Source of the DNA: Phoenix dactylifera
Lineage: Eukaryota; Streptophyta; Magnoliopsida; Arecales; Arecaceae
Assembly: GCF_009389715.1 (NCBI RefSeq)
Contig: NC_052392.1
Coordinates: forward strand, 37,939,410-38,003,409
Length of the DNA: 64,000 nucleotides
Reading direction: 5' to 3'
Both the position numbers and the translations under genes were made by a program. The notes beneath the pieces were generated by a model. It ran no database searches. It worked only from the letters and a program-made list of their open reading frames with translations, and was not told where the DNA came from. Below are positions 45,140 through 58,385 of this stretch, piece by piece; positions within the stretch are counted from its first letter, which is position 1; the number at the start of each line of letters is the position of its first letter.

Positions 45140-47570
45140 TACATGTATACTCTTGTAAAATACTTGTTTTGCTATTTTACGTTTTTTTTTTTTTTTTTTT
45201 ACATGTGTACCTATGCTATCTAATGGCGTTTGTACAATAACAAAGTTTTACAATAATATATATATAAATATCAATTTTAGAAAAATATTTATGCAAAAAA
45301 AAATTTCGTGTTATTTCGTATTTCGGAAAAGAGGCCTGTTGCTGAAGCATGTAATTTTGTTTTGTTGTGATGAAGGCAGCCAATCATTAGTACCCTTGTG
45401 CAATCATAGAAGTCAAATTGACATAACCAGAAAAATGTACAGCCTATTAAATGAGATCTTGTATTACTTCTCGTGTTAGGGCGCGTTCCAGTTCCTGTAT
45501 CTATATTAGGACATTAAGATCTGCACGTTAAGTATTTGTTATATGCATATTAGCCCGAGTATTGATATATATTTCGATTTGTCCCAGCAGCCTCACCCCT
45601 CCACTTAGTAGTCGGCGGTGTTTCGTTTGAATCTTGGATGAAACGCATCATTTAACGTTAGGTTTGGGTGGCTGCGGTGTCTTGGTATCACACAAGCAAA
45701 GTACCCCCCGCGATGTGTGGGAGATAAAAATAAACAATGATAAAAATATTTGAAAAATAAAATATGGTGTAGGACATTATATCTTATCAAGTATGCGGCG
45801 TACTGAATAAATAATACTTTTGTACTAAAAAAATAAATAATACTTGGTATGGTCCAGGAATGACGCAGTCTTCATTAATAATAGAGAAGTTTGAAGATTT
45901 AAAAATCCAAAAATTTCTCCCAATACCAGCTACTTCAAAAAATCCGTACCAGTTGTTGATCTTGAGAGATTGCATGTACTTCTGGTTGAGGATTTTCATC
46001 GGCATCTTCGGCCTCGGCCTCCGCGCGATCAGCGTATTTCACCTTTTCCAAGTTTCCCTCCTCGATCATCCTCTTTGACCTCGTACTTCTCTAGACGTTG
46101 AGAACTTTCAACTCAGGAGGAAAAAAAAAAGAAAGCACGTATTCTTTATTGAAAACTCAAGCCATGATAACCATGACCAATTATTAAACTCTGAAAACAA
46201 TAAAATGTAACTCAAATCTTCCCAAAAAAGCAATGGTCACTCCCCTTTGTGGGCTTGTTGAACAAGATCCCGTCCTTTCTAATAAATCGAGAATAATCAT
46301 AAATATAATTACATCTCTGAAATGGAGAATAAAAGGGGAAAAAAAAGAGGAAAGTACAAGTTAGCCCTCTAAAATTAAAAAGTTTATTTAAAAACTACTA
46401 ATTGATTGAGGACGTGTGCATATGATAAAACGGAATTGTTGGTCTCAATGCAATGGGATTAGTGCAAAAAAGCATCGGGTCGTTACTTTGCTTGAAGTGT
46501 CGACCATAGCAAGTGCAATACTTTGATAAACGATCCGTGTATCGGCTTAATGAAACCAACCAGCCCATAATGGGGAAAACTAAGCCTAACAACTCACAAA
46601 CGTTTTATTTGTCCAAGGTTTTTTTTTTGGGGTACAAATTCTCAAACGTTTTATTTGTCGTACTTGTTTCATCTTGAGATTAATCCCTGACTCTAAGGAT
46701 AGGGTAAATGGCGGATGTTAATGAGGTTTTAAAACATTAGAAAGCAGAGCCCATCTAAAGAATAACATTAAGTATCCCAACGTCAACGTGAAACACAGTT
46801 CTCTATCTTAATTTCTCGTCATCGTAGATCTTTGCTTATGAATTTAGGTTCAACTCGGAAAACAAAAATAGAAATAGAAATGGGATTTCCGCAGCGTATC
46901 AGGCTTTGGAACAAAAATAGAATGTTCATGATTTAGGTAACATTACAAAATAATTATTATTGAATCCATACTTTTTTTAAAAGAAAATAACTTTTAGTAG
47001 AAAATAATATTTTAAAAATACTATCTTATAATGAAAATAATTTTTTTCTCATGTTTTTTTCCTTCTGCGTGGTGATTTAGTCATAACCCATTTAGTTGGT
47101 ATACGGATATAATATATTTAAAAAATAGATTTATTTTTTTAGTATTTTGGATATTTTACATGAATTTCTAGGATTTTTCTTTGAATTTTCGTGAATTTCA
47201 AAGAGAGATTGAGTTTTCATTCTCTTATCTGTTTAATTGGTATAGAGATTTGGTTATACCTAGGATATAATTAGTTGACACAAAGATGGAGATGGATGAC
47301 TGAATAAGAATCTTCAGTACATGATGTTTTACTTTTCTTTTCCCTTTTGCTGGCTGATTAAGACATGGACATTGCTTTAGTGTAAACTTTTGATATATAA
47401 CATTAAGTTTAAAAACTCGGTCATAAAAGTTCTTGTTTGTTGAAGTTCCGAGATCAACCAATTCATTGATGATCTCAAATGGTATAGAATGCATTTTCAT
47501 TTTTCTTAATATATATTTTTCTCGAATCAGTTTCTTGAGGCAGTTATCTTCAACAATCACCTATTTTTGC
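45140..47570. other. Gene-free AT-rich region
   Basis: No recognisable gene, RNA or element ends were found. A long T-run lies near 45183-45200. Confidence 0.5.
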
Positions 47571-47573
47571 TAT

Positions 47574-47635
47574 GTTGCGGCATATGATAGCATATGATTA
47601 TTTTGTTGCGGCATATGATAGCATATGATTATTTT
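47574..47635. repeat. Perfect 31-bp tandem duplication
   Basis: GTTGCGGCATATGATAGCAT plus 11 further bases occurs twice in succession. Each unit contains the internal near-repeat GCATATGAT. Confidence 0.93.
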
Positions 47636-47879
47636 CATTACTGTAATCATAGTTAGAATATCAATTTGATTGGCGTAATCAAATGATTTTTTTTTATTTG
47701 CGTAGACAGGCACCTTATATATAGTACATGAATATGAATATATTCAATAAAATCTGTAAAAAAATATCGCGAAGAGCTATAGATAGCGCTTTTTCAGCAT
47801 CCACAGCGTACCGAAGATTTCTTGGATGGTCTAAATGTTTCAGAGATGATTTTATTTTAACACCCTCGAATTTTTCAGG

Positions 47880-48360
47880 ATCCATTTTATAATGGTAGCC
47901 GTATTGTCCTCAGCTAGCCATCGGCACCCGCCGTCCTATAATCAAACGATTTTTACACGTTGGAATCTGCCCCTGCCCCGCTTAACGCGGTGTTAGCCGC
48001 GTCACATCCGCCCCGTCGTCAATTCAGACGCACCGCCATCATCACGCGCCCGTCGTCGTCATCGATACCTGATGCGACGCCCATCCTTCCCTGTTCTCCC
48101 GGCGCTCTGAAGTGGGGTGAGATTCTCTGGGGGTCTCGCGAGTGATGGACGGCAGCTGTGTCATCATCACTTTCTGGACGGTTGGAGCGTGATTGAAAGA
48201 TGTGATGGGGTCGGCAGGGTAGGTGTCCCATCACATCCGCCCCACAAGTGTCCTGGGTGGGTACTCTTTGTAGTAAGTTTTACATTTACTGCACCACCCC
48301 GGAAAAGGAATACAGCTTCCCATGTCACATTGGATGTGAAAGCTGAAAAGAATTAGAATG
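47880..48360. other. GC-richer stretch without a supported gene
   Basis: GC content rises and CATCCGCCCC occurs at 48005 and again at 48234, near each edge. Short frames on both strands show no domain. It may be a repeat fragment. Confidence 0.3.
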
Positions 48361-48595
48361 TTATGAGAAATCCATGAGAAGTGATGGGAATTGCACAGGT
48401 CACCTTCTTCGTTCCTTTTTACTCATCTTTTTGTCAATTTAAATAACAGCAAACTCTTCTACCGCCATGGGACTTGGGATAGGCGTTGGATGAGACAGTG
48501 CTCCCAATCAATCGTCCACCATATATTGTCATAGCAGTATATGGTGACGAAAACTGGCTCCCTTTGAGGGGAGGGACCGAGGAGAAAGGATGCAA

Positions 48596-50490
48596 AAAAA
48601 TTATGTCATGTGCATCTTGAAACATGGCCGGAAGATGGCCAGGGCAGCATGGGTCGAGTATGCTGTTATTAGTATCTATCTTACAATTGGAAAATACTTA
48701 TCTATTGCCGCTATAATTTATAAATTAGCCTAATTCAGACATTGGTGAGGGTTGCTGAAGCTCTTGGTTCGTATGCTCTTCAAATCGGAGAGATTGAATT
48801 GGATCGTTGCATACCCCTACAGCAATGTTCCAATAGCCACTATGCTCGATCGGCAGTGATCCTGACATCGAGGACCCACGAGCCGGCGTTGGATGATGAA
48901 GGAATAATTTTGGGTGGTGCTTTGATGCTGGCTCTGACCTGAAACAAGAAAAGCAAAGAAGTCCATTTATCGTAGCGTGCTCAACAGGGACCCTCCGATG
49001 TCTAAATAAGACAACTTTTAGAAAACAAGAGGAGGTCTGAGAAGGAAAAAGAGGCTGCCAAGATAATCGAAAAAGAACTTACCTAGAGGGCCTCCGAAAA
49101 TGCAATAAATAGACGATGGTTGAAGCCCATCGCCGAGTAGTTTAGGGCTACATGCTAGTTGATAAAGTAACAAACTGCGTATTTTGTTCGTAAATCTCAC
49201 TCGTATTTTGGAATTTGCTCTGGTATTGCATTCATTAAGAAATAGTTAGAGATCACGATCGAGTTGTTGCCAATTGTGGAAAAAGTTTGAAATACAAAAA
49301 ATTCTTCGCATGCCTTTTTGGTCGGTTATATGGCAAGCTTTAAATGGTTAGCCTGCAACTAGGTAGCAAACTTTTATTAGTTAATTTGCCTTGTTAGTAG
49401 AGGTCAGTACAAAGTGTATCACTTGCCCTCCACTTCCAACGTCGAGGTAACCTGATTGGCGCGATCAAAGAAAGTAGCTTTCTTTAGACGAACTAATCAA
49501 TGAAAACTCGCTACCTAACCACTGGTTGACCATTCAAAGCTTGTCACGTGGCCAACCCAAAAGGATTGTGGAGAGTTCTCTGTATTTTAGACTTTCCCAT
49601 AGCCAGCAACAGCTCGATTGTGATTGCTAACTATTTTCTAACAAACACGATACCCGAACAAATTCCGTGATCAAGAATGGGGGCTGAGATAAGCAGTTTG
49701 TTACCTCAACAACCAGTGTATAGCCCTAAACTACTCGACGACATGCTTCGACCCTCGCCTATGTATTATGTTACCGTAGGCTCTTCAGATAAGTTCTCTT
49801 TCGACTTTCTTGCACTGCTTCTTTGCCCTTTTTGGGCCTCGTTTAGTTCTTTGAAAGTTGTGTCTAACTTAGGCATCGGAGGGGCCCTCGCTAGACACAT
49901 TTCAATATGTGGACTTCTTTGATTTTATTGTTTTAGATTGGAGCACTGCCTGAAGCCGTTCTTTCATTGTCCAACGCCGACCCATGGGCGCTCGATGTTC
50001 CATTGTCCAACACCGACTCGTGGGTGCTCGATGTTCCATCGTCCAATGCCGACTCGTGAGTACTTAATATCGGATCACTACTAATCGAGCTCAATGGCCA
50101 CTTGGACATCATTGCAACGATATGCAACGATTCCATCTGATATTTCTGACTCGATCAGTGAATGAGCCAAAATCTGCAACGACCCCCACCAACTCTGTGC
50201 TTAGGTCGTACTGGTTCCCAGCGGCAAGAGTACCTATACCTGTCCGGAGGTGGATTGGTTTGGGTAGAGTTAGGTGAGATAGGTTGTGGCGAGTTAGGGC
50301 AGGTAAAGTTACAAAAATGATTTCTTACACCATACTCCTTGGTGCCTTGATCAATATGGCATGTGCTAAGTACTTCCATAGTAAATTTATCATGTGCATC
50401 TTGAAAGATGGCCAAGAGATAGCCATAACGGGGCAGTATAGGTCAAGTAGGTTAATATCTGTACTTACCTTGTAATTGGAAACTACATAC
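48596..50490. repeat. Composite repeat: direct flanks around inverted copies
   Basis: The flanks at 48596-48712 and 50384-50487 are direct repeats (CATGTGCATCTTGAAA, then GATGGCCA). Inside, 48890-49200 and 49675-50056 are inverted copies at roughly 70% identity, sharing GCAGTTTGTTAC, TAGCCCTAAACTACTCG and GACATCGGAGGG-type words. This suggests nested insertions or an element with internal inverted ends. No coding domain was seen. Confidence 0.6.
49965..50072. repeat. 36-bp minisatellite, three copies
   Basis: Units starting at 49965, 50001 and 50037 read CATTGTCCAACGCCGACCCA and onward to CTCGATGTTC, with two or three changes each. Confidence 0.9.
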
Positions 50491-50984
50491 GTATACTTGT
50501 CTCAATGTGGATCAGGTCAGGTAGAATTAGGTAAGACGGTTTGTGATGGATTGGGGAGGGCAAAATTGCAAAAACTATTTTTTTATATCAAATCAAATAA
50601 TCAAAAGGAATATAAAAGTAAATTTTTGTGCTTCATATGATATTAGACAAAATAAGAGTTAACGAAGTAAAATTTAATAAACCAAAAATTTAACAATATT
50701 AGAAATATAATAAAAGAAATATTGTTCTTTAGGATAAGGAGAGGAGGTGCAGCTAAAGTTTGGGAAGAGAGGGGATGAGCAGCCGAGCCAACTTAATAGG
50801 ATATTGAATCAAGATTTTGGGGAGGAGAGGGGGTGCGGAACTGTGTCTAAGGTTTGGAATTGGAAATAGAGGCATGGTGGACGACTGGACGAGCAACCGG
50901 AAAAAAAGATTGGACGAGGAAGGGAATTTAGTGAAAGGTTCAGCTTAAATAAAATTGAGTTGTATTTGGGACAAGCATCACTAT

Positions 50985-51870
50985 CATGTGTGTTGTGGTT
51001 CAAATTTGGCCTGAGGGCGACCACGCCGGAGGAGCCGAGGAAGCTGTCGGAATGTCAAGGAAGAAGGCGAGCCGCCTCCTGCGCGATCGTGGACCTGCAC
51101 AAAGCCTCACCGGTAGTTCTGGTGAGGGCCCTTCGATGCCCAAGTTAGAGTAGATTTTAGATAGATTCAAAAGTCCCGCCTTATATTACCTGACGGGGCT
51201 ATTTATAGTTCCTGTAGAGGTGTCCAGATGGCGGAGGTATGGCCAGTCCTCATCATGAGAGGGGATGACTTTAAGCCAGATGGCGCGTAGCTGAAGCTTG
51301 CTGGAGGCGCACAGTGTAGTTCGTTCTTATGAATGGGAAGGCATTAATTGTCGTAGCAAGGTATGGCTGGAGCAGTATGGTGTTGCCCTTAACTGTCGTT
51401 GGCCAGCAAGCGAAACCTGTCGCGGAAACATCGTAATGTACGGCCACGTAGGCGGACGTAGGCAGGCTCGTGGATGTGGTCGTAGGCGAGGCCGAGCTCG
51501 GTGAGGTCGCATCATGTGTTTGACAAGGTCAGCTTGTCGGGCGTTGAGGTCGGCCTAGCATCTCTGATTCCGAGGTATGCTCCATAAAGCGCCTCGAGCT
51601 CGGAGGTCGGGGTGCGTCAGTGAATATAGGAGCGCCCTGGGCTTGACCAGGGCGCGTTGTTTACGGAGAGTACTAGAGCAGCTCAGCAGAGAGCAAAGTA
51701 TTGTTCACTTTAGGGGAGTACGCACGTGCTTTACATCGTGCGCAGCTCGTGCACGGCAATTTTTTCCTCACGATTTTGTCCCACAAAGGGTGCCTTGTTA
51801 TGAGCATCAGAAAACGGTGACTCTTAGCAGAGCCCGGCTCAACCAGTGCTGGAGTTCATTTGGCTAAAAT
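50985..51870 (-). mobile_element. Probable solo LTR or LTR fragment
   Basis: A GC-rich block of about 0.9 kb lies in AT-rich DNA. It has a promoter-like ACTATAAATAGCCCC on the minus strand (about 51195-51208), many CGAGCTCGG/GGTCGG words and no coding domain. This is typical of a monocot LTR in minus orientation. The exact ends and target duplication could not be fixed. Confidence 0.4.
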
Positions 51871-52756
51871 TGGGCGGCCCTACTGTAATGAGCAGGACGA
51901 TCCATTTTGCCCCCTATTAATCTGCATCCGTTTCGGATCCGCTGCATAATTTAAAATCAAAATCTATCCTCACCCCTAATTCTAAATAGGCTAGGTAAAA
52001 CTCATCTTATTAGGATCAGGATGGGTTGGGTATCATATTGGGGTAGCATAAATTGTCACCCTAGACCAGCTAGGTTGCAAATAGCGGACCCATGCGTGCG
52101 TTATATGCACTTACTTGTCCTTCATGTTCCTATATCGATGAACGAAGGTCCCACCCTACAAGTTGACCGGAGGGAGTTAAAAATTACCATTCACAGGACA
52201 AATCATAAAAAGTTTTTCTGACAAAATAAATAATAACATTTAAATTTTTTGTTATACAAACAGATTGATTGTTTTTTTGGTAAAAAAAAAAAAAAAAAAA
52301 AAAAGGAAAAAGAGGAAAACCTCACATGCGTAGCAACCCCTGTTGGGCTTTCCTGCCACCAGGAAATGTTCAATGTAGACCGCAAATTTTCCGCGTATCC
52401 TCTCCGACCCGTGGGTTCCCTCCACTGGGTTCCTCACCTACGTGTGAGTACGTCATCCCAACGCCATCTTGGTACCAGCGGATTAGTAGAGCTTCCACCG
52501 AAAGCATCCAATCGTGGAGCATCCGTTTTTCAAATTTAATCGACATCCGCGCATTTCGAATCTGGACCACCTCGGTGGAAACAAAACTCCGTTCCATCTG
52601 TGCTATCACCTTGGTACTGGAGATTATTTCGCAAAATGAATTAATTGGGATGAGCTTTTTGTTGCTCGTCCCAAAAGAGGCACGCAAAACTTGGACCCGT
52701 TTAACTCCTGCGTCACCTTGTCCAATGTAAGAAGAGGCCGGGCCCGTCATATGCAC

Positions 52757-53165
52757 TTTTTTTTGATAGATATTTCATACATGATGAGTACGAATAAATT
52801 TAATGAAATCAATAAACAACATATTTTAAAGTGGTCTAAGCAACTTCCTCTCTTCAGTCCATAGAGTGTCTCCTAAGTGGCTAGCCACATATGCAGCTAT
52901 CCAGTCCACCGCTCTGTTGGCTTTTCAGTACACATGTTGCTGAGCTTGAAAGACCACTTTATCTTCAATCATCGTCCAAATGTCTCGAAGCAAAAGATAT
53001 CCCCCCACCACTACATAGGCCTTTTTGGATCTAGCCGATTACGGTAGTTTAGTCATCCTTCAGTATGATTGAGCCGATCTAAAGCACTCGCTGCGTGGCA
53101 CAGATCTGTCCAGGCCGCATGCAACTCTGCTCCATCAATCTGAGACACCGAGGATCTGACATTTA
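52757..53165 (-). mobile_element. 5'-truncated LINE fragment with poly-A end
   Basis: On the minus strand, broken frames read ELHAAWTDLCHA and later a WTG/W-A-rich RNase H end, the pattern of plant L1 LINE C-termini. A 3' UTR-like stretch follows, ending in a poly-A run (T-run on + at 52758-52765). It has many stops and is another member of the group seen at 29.4 kb. Confidence 0.6.
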
Positions 53166-53406
53166 CTTGTCCTTCATGTGCCGTTTAACTCTTGAGGTCA
53201 TGCTGTATCACGTTGGTACTCCCTCACCAGCCACGTAAATTTAACCGACAGACCATGTCGGCCAACACCCCGGCGCACAACATCCGGGCATCTGGTGCAC
53301 GATTTGTACTTGAAATACCACAGAATTCTAAGCGCTCGTTCTTTCCGATTTCCAATTTTTTGGGAAGGAATTTCTATTTTATCATTTTTGTCTAACCATC
53401 CTGCAG

Positions 53407-53408
<2 letters not shown>

Positions 53409-53457
<49 letters not shown>
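53409..53457. repeat. (AT)n microsatellite
   Basis: About 24 AT dinucleotides without interruption. Confidence 0.95.
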
Positions 53458-53459
<2 letters not shown>

Positions 53460-53461
<2 letters not shown>

Positions 53462-55080
53462 TCATAAAAAAAGTTCCAATTCTCAGCACCACCACTATCT
53501 TTCGATTTTTTAAATAATTATATCTTACACCACGCGCACCATACATACTTGTTAGAACAATATTTTTTTATTAGTATGATTTTGTATCAATCTATATTAG
53601 ATTTCTTTATTAATATAATCTTATTAGAATACTTTTAGAAATCATATGACAATCTGTATCACTTATATTATTTTTTCTGTATGAAGTCTATATACGAGTA
53701 TATATAACTTCTGAATCGTACTGGATATAGTGGACGGGGAACTAAGAAATAAAATCACATTTTTCTCTCTCTTCCTTTTATTTTTTTTCTTTTTCAAATA
53801 TTTCAACATTACCATACACCATATAAATCATCTCACCACTTTTTTTGTGGATTTTATTTATTTTCCATCTATTTCGGTGATTGGCCCATAAAAAAAAAAA
53901 AAAGAGCTAACTAGCGTGCATGCTTTTTTTTAAAAAATAGAATAATAGTGATATGATGGTAATTGAATCAAAAATTGATGTATGGATGAGCATTGGATTT
54001 ATTTTGTATTTTTTATATTAAAAAAAAGTTAATCGTTGGATCGTATTCTGTATAGATCTTATAGCACTTTAAACTTCGTCCCAAAGTCTGGACGGTGTCC
54101 ACTTATGGCGCGCTTCAATCACTGCACGGGTACGTATGCCTATCAATTTGCAGCAGCAGCAGCTATAAAAGAGACGCGTCCAAAAGCCAAGTTAAATACT
54201 AAAGTAAATGCCTAATAAAGTTTGGACTGGTAATTTACTCTGCTTCGTAATTGTTTAGAGCAAGAGCTATCAAAGCATGGGATGGTGCTGCATTTCTGAA
54301 CTGACGTAGGATAGGCGTTGTTACTTTGCCTTGGGCAGTGGTGAGAGTCTTCTGGAATCGATCCAGGTTCTTAAAATCATTGCGTCCCTTGGGGCCTGTT
54401 ATAGCGTTGCTTTGTTCTCATGCTATGACCTATTTACCCATTTCATTAAAGCAAAAAATTTATTGCTGCAAGTAATTATATTATATTACATAAATCTCAT
54501 ATCTACTTAATGGATCAAGTTCTAGTTGTACTTGGTGTCACTCTACAAAGAAGTCTGAATTGAATGATGAAGATTCCACATTGATGATATCTTGATGAGC
54601 TAAAATGATGTTAAACTGCCTCTGTTAATTAGAACTCTTAAGACAAATAACAAAACATGAGAATCTTTAATTTGGTAGTTGGCAAGAGGTAGTAAAGGGA
54701 CATGAGAATATGTTGCTTCTGCTTTGTATAGTCTTCTTGCTAGTAATGTAGCTGATTGTGCTTATGTGAGAGCAATGTGAACGATCGATGTATCAGAAAA
54801 AAGGAACAATAACAAAATAAAGAGGTTGTCGATCTCTTACTCCTAAAATTTCTAAGGACATAAGTTATCTTTGACAATACTGTAATACAGCGCATGCCAT
54901 GAATTTGATATGAGACTAATGGCCAAGGTGGATCAAACACCTTTCCCTAGATAGTGTTTACTTCTTCCTTCTTGTTAGAGAGAGAAGACGTGCTAGCGTT
55001 CTCTTCTATTATTTTTTATAAAAGAATAAGCAAAGATTCTAACCATCGATAAGATAAAGAATAGTAACCCAAAAAAAAGC
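53460..55080. other. Gene-free AT-rich region
   Basis: No protein, RNA or element ends could be supported. Confidence 0.5.
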
Positions 55081-55325
55081 TAGTTGTATTCAAAATCTAT
55101 CCAACGAATAATCGATGTAAAACTAAATATATTTATGTACGGATTTTTATATACTCTTTCGTTTAGATCGGCGGGAGCGGTGGAACTGACGCCACTGCGG
55201 GTGAGGCAGCGATACAGGACCAGCACAATAGTAGCATAGGCGAGGAAGATGAGTGCAGCCTCCGCGATCACCATGGTGACTATGATGAGGAGGCGGCGAC
55301 GGCGGTGGTCCGGTTGGGATGGCAT
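55080..55325 (-). CDS. Possible small membrane protein (unrecognised)
   Basis: A minus-strand frame starts MPSQPDHRRRRLL and has one strongly hydrophobic segment (about residues 11-37, IVTMVIAEAALIFLAYATIV) after a basic N-terminus. A Ser/Thr-rich tail follows; it could be a single-pass membrane protein. It lies in a GC-richer island (55160-55430). A longer overlapping frame (55147-55428) and a frame on the other strand compete. The last 20 codons enter AT-rich DNA and look non-coding, so this may be a fragment. I do not recognise a family. Confidence 0.25.
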   Translation of the reverse strand: MPSQPDHRRRRLLIIVTMVIAEAALIFLAYATIVLVLYRCLTRSGVSSTAPADLNERVYKNPYINIFSFTSIIRWIDFEYN

Positions 55326-55692
55326 GGCTCCAGGTGGCTCTCCCTCCCGAGAAGGTCCTCCTTCTCGCTCCCTCCTCCTCCGCTACCTCCTCCACTCCTT
55401 TTCCAGGGCCGCCGACGCCGCCATCCACTGCAAAGCATCGAAGCTAAGATGGGAGAAATGGCTTCCAAAACACATATGAAGTTCAAAGAATTTACTGTAC
55501 GTGCCATCGTTTTCACTTTTTCTTTTTTTTTTTGGTACACCGGCTCTTCACACCACTACACCACACGTAACACTGACTAGTTTCCGATGGGTGAATCAGA
55601 GCCCTCCAAATTACATTGGATGGCTAGAAATTTGCAAAGGTGAAAAGGACTAAAAAGCCCTTTGGAGTTTTGTAGAAAAAATTGGCACTTCT

Positions 55693-56415
55693 TAGGTTCC
55701 ATTTGGCAAAGCTTTTAGCGGACCAGAAAGCACTTTCTGACCCTCCAAAAGTACTTTTGAATAAAATAAATATATTTAATAAAAAAATCGAAAAACTATT
55801 TTAGCTTTGTAAGAAAGCTAAAACAACTTTTTAGGAGGAGCTCCAAAATAAAGCTTTTTTTTGGAAAAGTGCTTTTAGCATGTATTAGACAGTTGTTTTG
55901 ATTTATAATATTTTTTCCTTTTTAGACCTAAATAACCATAATAAAATATTATAATTATAAATAATAATAATAATAATATTAATATTAATATATAATGATA
56001 ATAATTATAATTTTTTATACCATTATTATTATATTATATCACAATATATTGATATATTATATTATATAATATCAAATTATGTTATATTATTATATTATAG
56101 TATATAATATTATATTACTATGTTATAATAATATTATATTACATTATAGTAATATTATACTATATCATATATTTATGTATTAATATATATTATATTTTAT
56201 TATGCTCAGTTGTATAATACTATGTTATGTTTTTTTGATCATTTTATCATACTAAAAGTATTTTTTTCAGTTTGTTTACCAAACGTATATTAAAGTTCCA
56301 CAACACTTTAAAAATATAGTTACCAAACAGTAAATAGCTTTTTATAAAAACTCTACTTCAAAAAGGCTCTAGTTTCGAAAGTTCTACTGCCAACAGCTCT
56401 ACCAAACAGAAAAAT
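55693..56415. mobile_element. hAT-type non-autonomous element (MITE)
   Basis: The terminal inverted repeats align base for base: left TAGGTTCCATTTGGCAAAGC versus the complement of the right end, ATTTTTCTGTTTGGTAGAGC. The flanks carry an 8-bp near-duplication (GCACTTCT at 55685-55692; GCACCTCC at 56416-56423). An 8-bp TSD and TTTGGNAAAGC-like ends fit hAT. The interior is extremely AT-rich (55900-56220) with no transposase. Confidence 0.65.
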
Positions 56416-56423
56416 GCACCTCC

Positions 56424-57100
56424 AAAACTCGACCATGACTTATAAGGAGGATATACCATCATCCCTGCGAATCACGATGTTCACGGATCTTCTTTATAAT
56501 AATACTACCAACTTGTAGCAGTAAATAACTATCGTATTTCTTAAAGAAAGACTAGTAATTAGTGAACTATCACATAAGAAATTTAATCAATTCTCTTAAA
56601 AAATGTTCTATTAATGTTCCTAAATTCCGTCATTTCTTTGAAAAAGGAAAGTCTGAAAAGGGAGAAGCTTTATCTTCCATAAACAAATATTTACTCCAAC
56701 TAAAAGGAAAAGAAAATAAGTCTTGAATCTCTTGATACAGGAGGCATGGAGTAGCTCCCTTTCTTACTCCAATTATGTATTTAATTCCCAACAATCTTAT
56801 TTTTCAAATAACAAAAAATACTAAATGAAATAGAATAAGATTTTGCATACGTGGTTATGTCCCCTGTTGGAGAGTAAAATATAGGTTCAAATTTTGTGTT
56901 GTTTCTTTGGTGTTTGATCTAAATAAATCTAATACATCATACCCCCACCGTTATCTTACAGGAAAGAAAGATTATCTTGCTGCTCAAAAACTTATAATAA
57001 AAAACATTATAAATTTTATGAGGTGCACTACATGGAGCTTCTTCATACAATGGTGCAACTCCCAAACTTGAGGTTCTTTGCATCTATCTTCTATTTGTAA
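56424..57100. other. Gene-free AT-rich region
   Basis: Nothing recognisable. Confidence 0.5.
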
Positions 57101-57109
57101 TACCAAATT

Positions 57110-57740
57110 TTTGTCATTGATTCAGGAGGATTCTTAGATCGAAGTGAACCATTTTTGCCACTACGAACAGGATTGGACAAAATCTAGGAGCAAGTTCTGC
57201 TACATCAGAAAGCCCAATCCTGGGCTAAACTTTCGGAGGTCATAACTTGGTCATATGACATATGATTGAAATGATATTTTTTTTAAAAAAAAGTGGATAG
57301 TTTTTCGAGATCTACGTCATGATATTCCCTAGCGATCGAGCCCAAATTCTATTATTTGGGGCCAGAAACGGACTAGTAAAATCAAAAATTTTCTTTTCAA
57401 ATTTAGATTTTGACCAGGCACAGCTTTCTATCCGATAAAAATCCGGTGTAGCGACAGAAGGCAGAGTTGATATGCAAGTCGAGATCTATCTCCTCTAAAT
57501 TTTAGCTTTTTATAGAAGATTTGTAATAGATATGTCTATTCTAGAAAAAATAGTCCTACTAAAATTAAGAAGATGAATCCGACCTAAATTATGTAAAGAC
57601 AAATCTTATATTATGAATAAAGATTAAATACCTCAATTTTTTAATTATTAATAAAAGAGAAAGAAACTTAAGCTTCTAGTTTCAAAATTTTTCTATCTTC
57701 TTCTTATCTTCTCAAAGGTTCAAGTCGGGCAGGTTGAAAA
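57110..57740. repeat. Probable LTR-retrotransposon-derived fragment
   Basis: Words such as TTTCGGAGGTCATAACTTGG and TTTTCGAGATCTACGTC are of a type common in plant LTR or leader repeats. No LTR ends or coding domains were found, so the call rests on pattern recognition only. Confidence 0.25.
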
Positions 57741-58324
57741 AAAAATTTCTTCTTTCGAATTATATCAATCATGGCTTACAACTATATAGGTGACATCCTA
57801 CACATTAACTCAACAACTGCACAAACCATGCTTCATCTTAAATAAACACTCCTATAACAAAACACCTGTTTTAGTTTGTCTTGCTCTTTAGGAAACCATA
57901 CAAATGCTGGCCGAAAGAACATTTTCCCTATCTCCATTACATAGCAGCACGCATATACCCATTTTTTATCTTAGTTGTTCTCCATGGAGAAATTATTTAA
58001 ATGGACGAGCCCAAGGTGAGCGAATATATGTTAAAAGTTGTAGATAAATGTTAGAAGAATTTTAGAATAATTTTGACTCATTTCTATACGTTGCAAAATC
58101 TCTCGTGGGCCATTAAAGCTCCCTCAGATAGAAGCCAGCAAAATTAACCATAGAAGACATAGCCAGCCTCCTCTGACTGAGGGTTCCACTTCTTAATTCT
58201 TCTTCTCCACGTCTATCCCTTCATTCTGGACAACCACAATAAGTCTCCTGGTGTTCAGAGTCAGCCTTTTAACTTTTTCTGGAGACTCAGTTAATGGCAT
58301 TCTACGAGCAATTCCTCCTCCATC

Positions 58325-58326
<2 letters not shown>

Positions 58327-58384
<58 letters not shown>
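58327..58384. repeat. Compound (CT)n(CA)n microsatellite
   Basis: About 14 CT units are followed directly by about 15 CA units. Confidence 0.95.

Positions 58385-58385
<1 letters not shown>

Noticed and set aside
52326..52756. Overlapping 134- and 128-codon frames on opposite strands
   Set aside because: No familiar domain and both strands are open. The region lies between a poly-A tract and a LINE end, so a gene cannot be supported.
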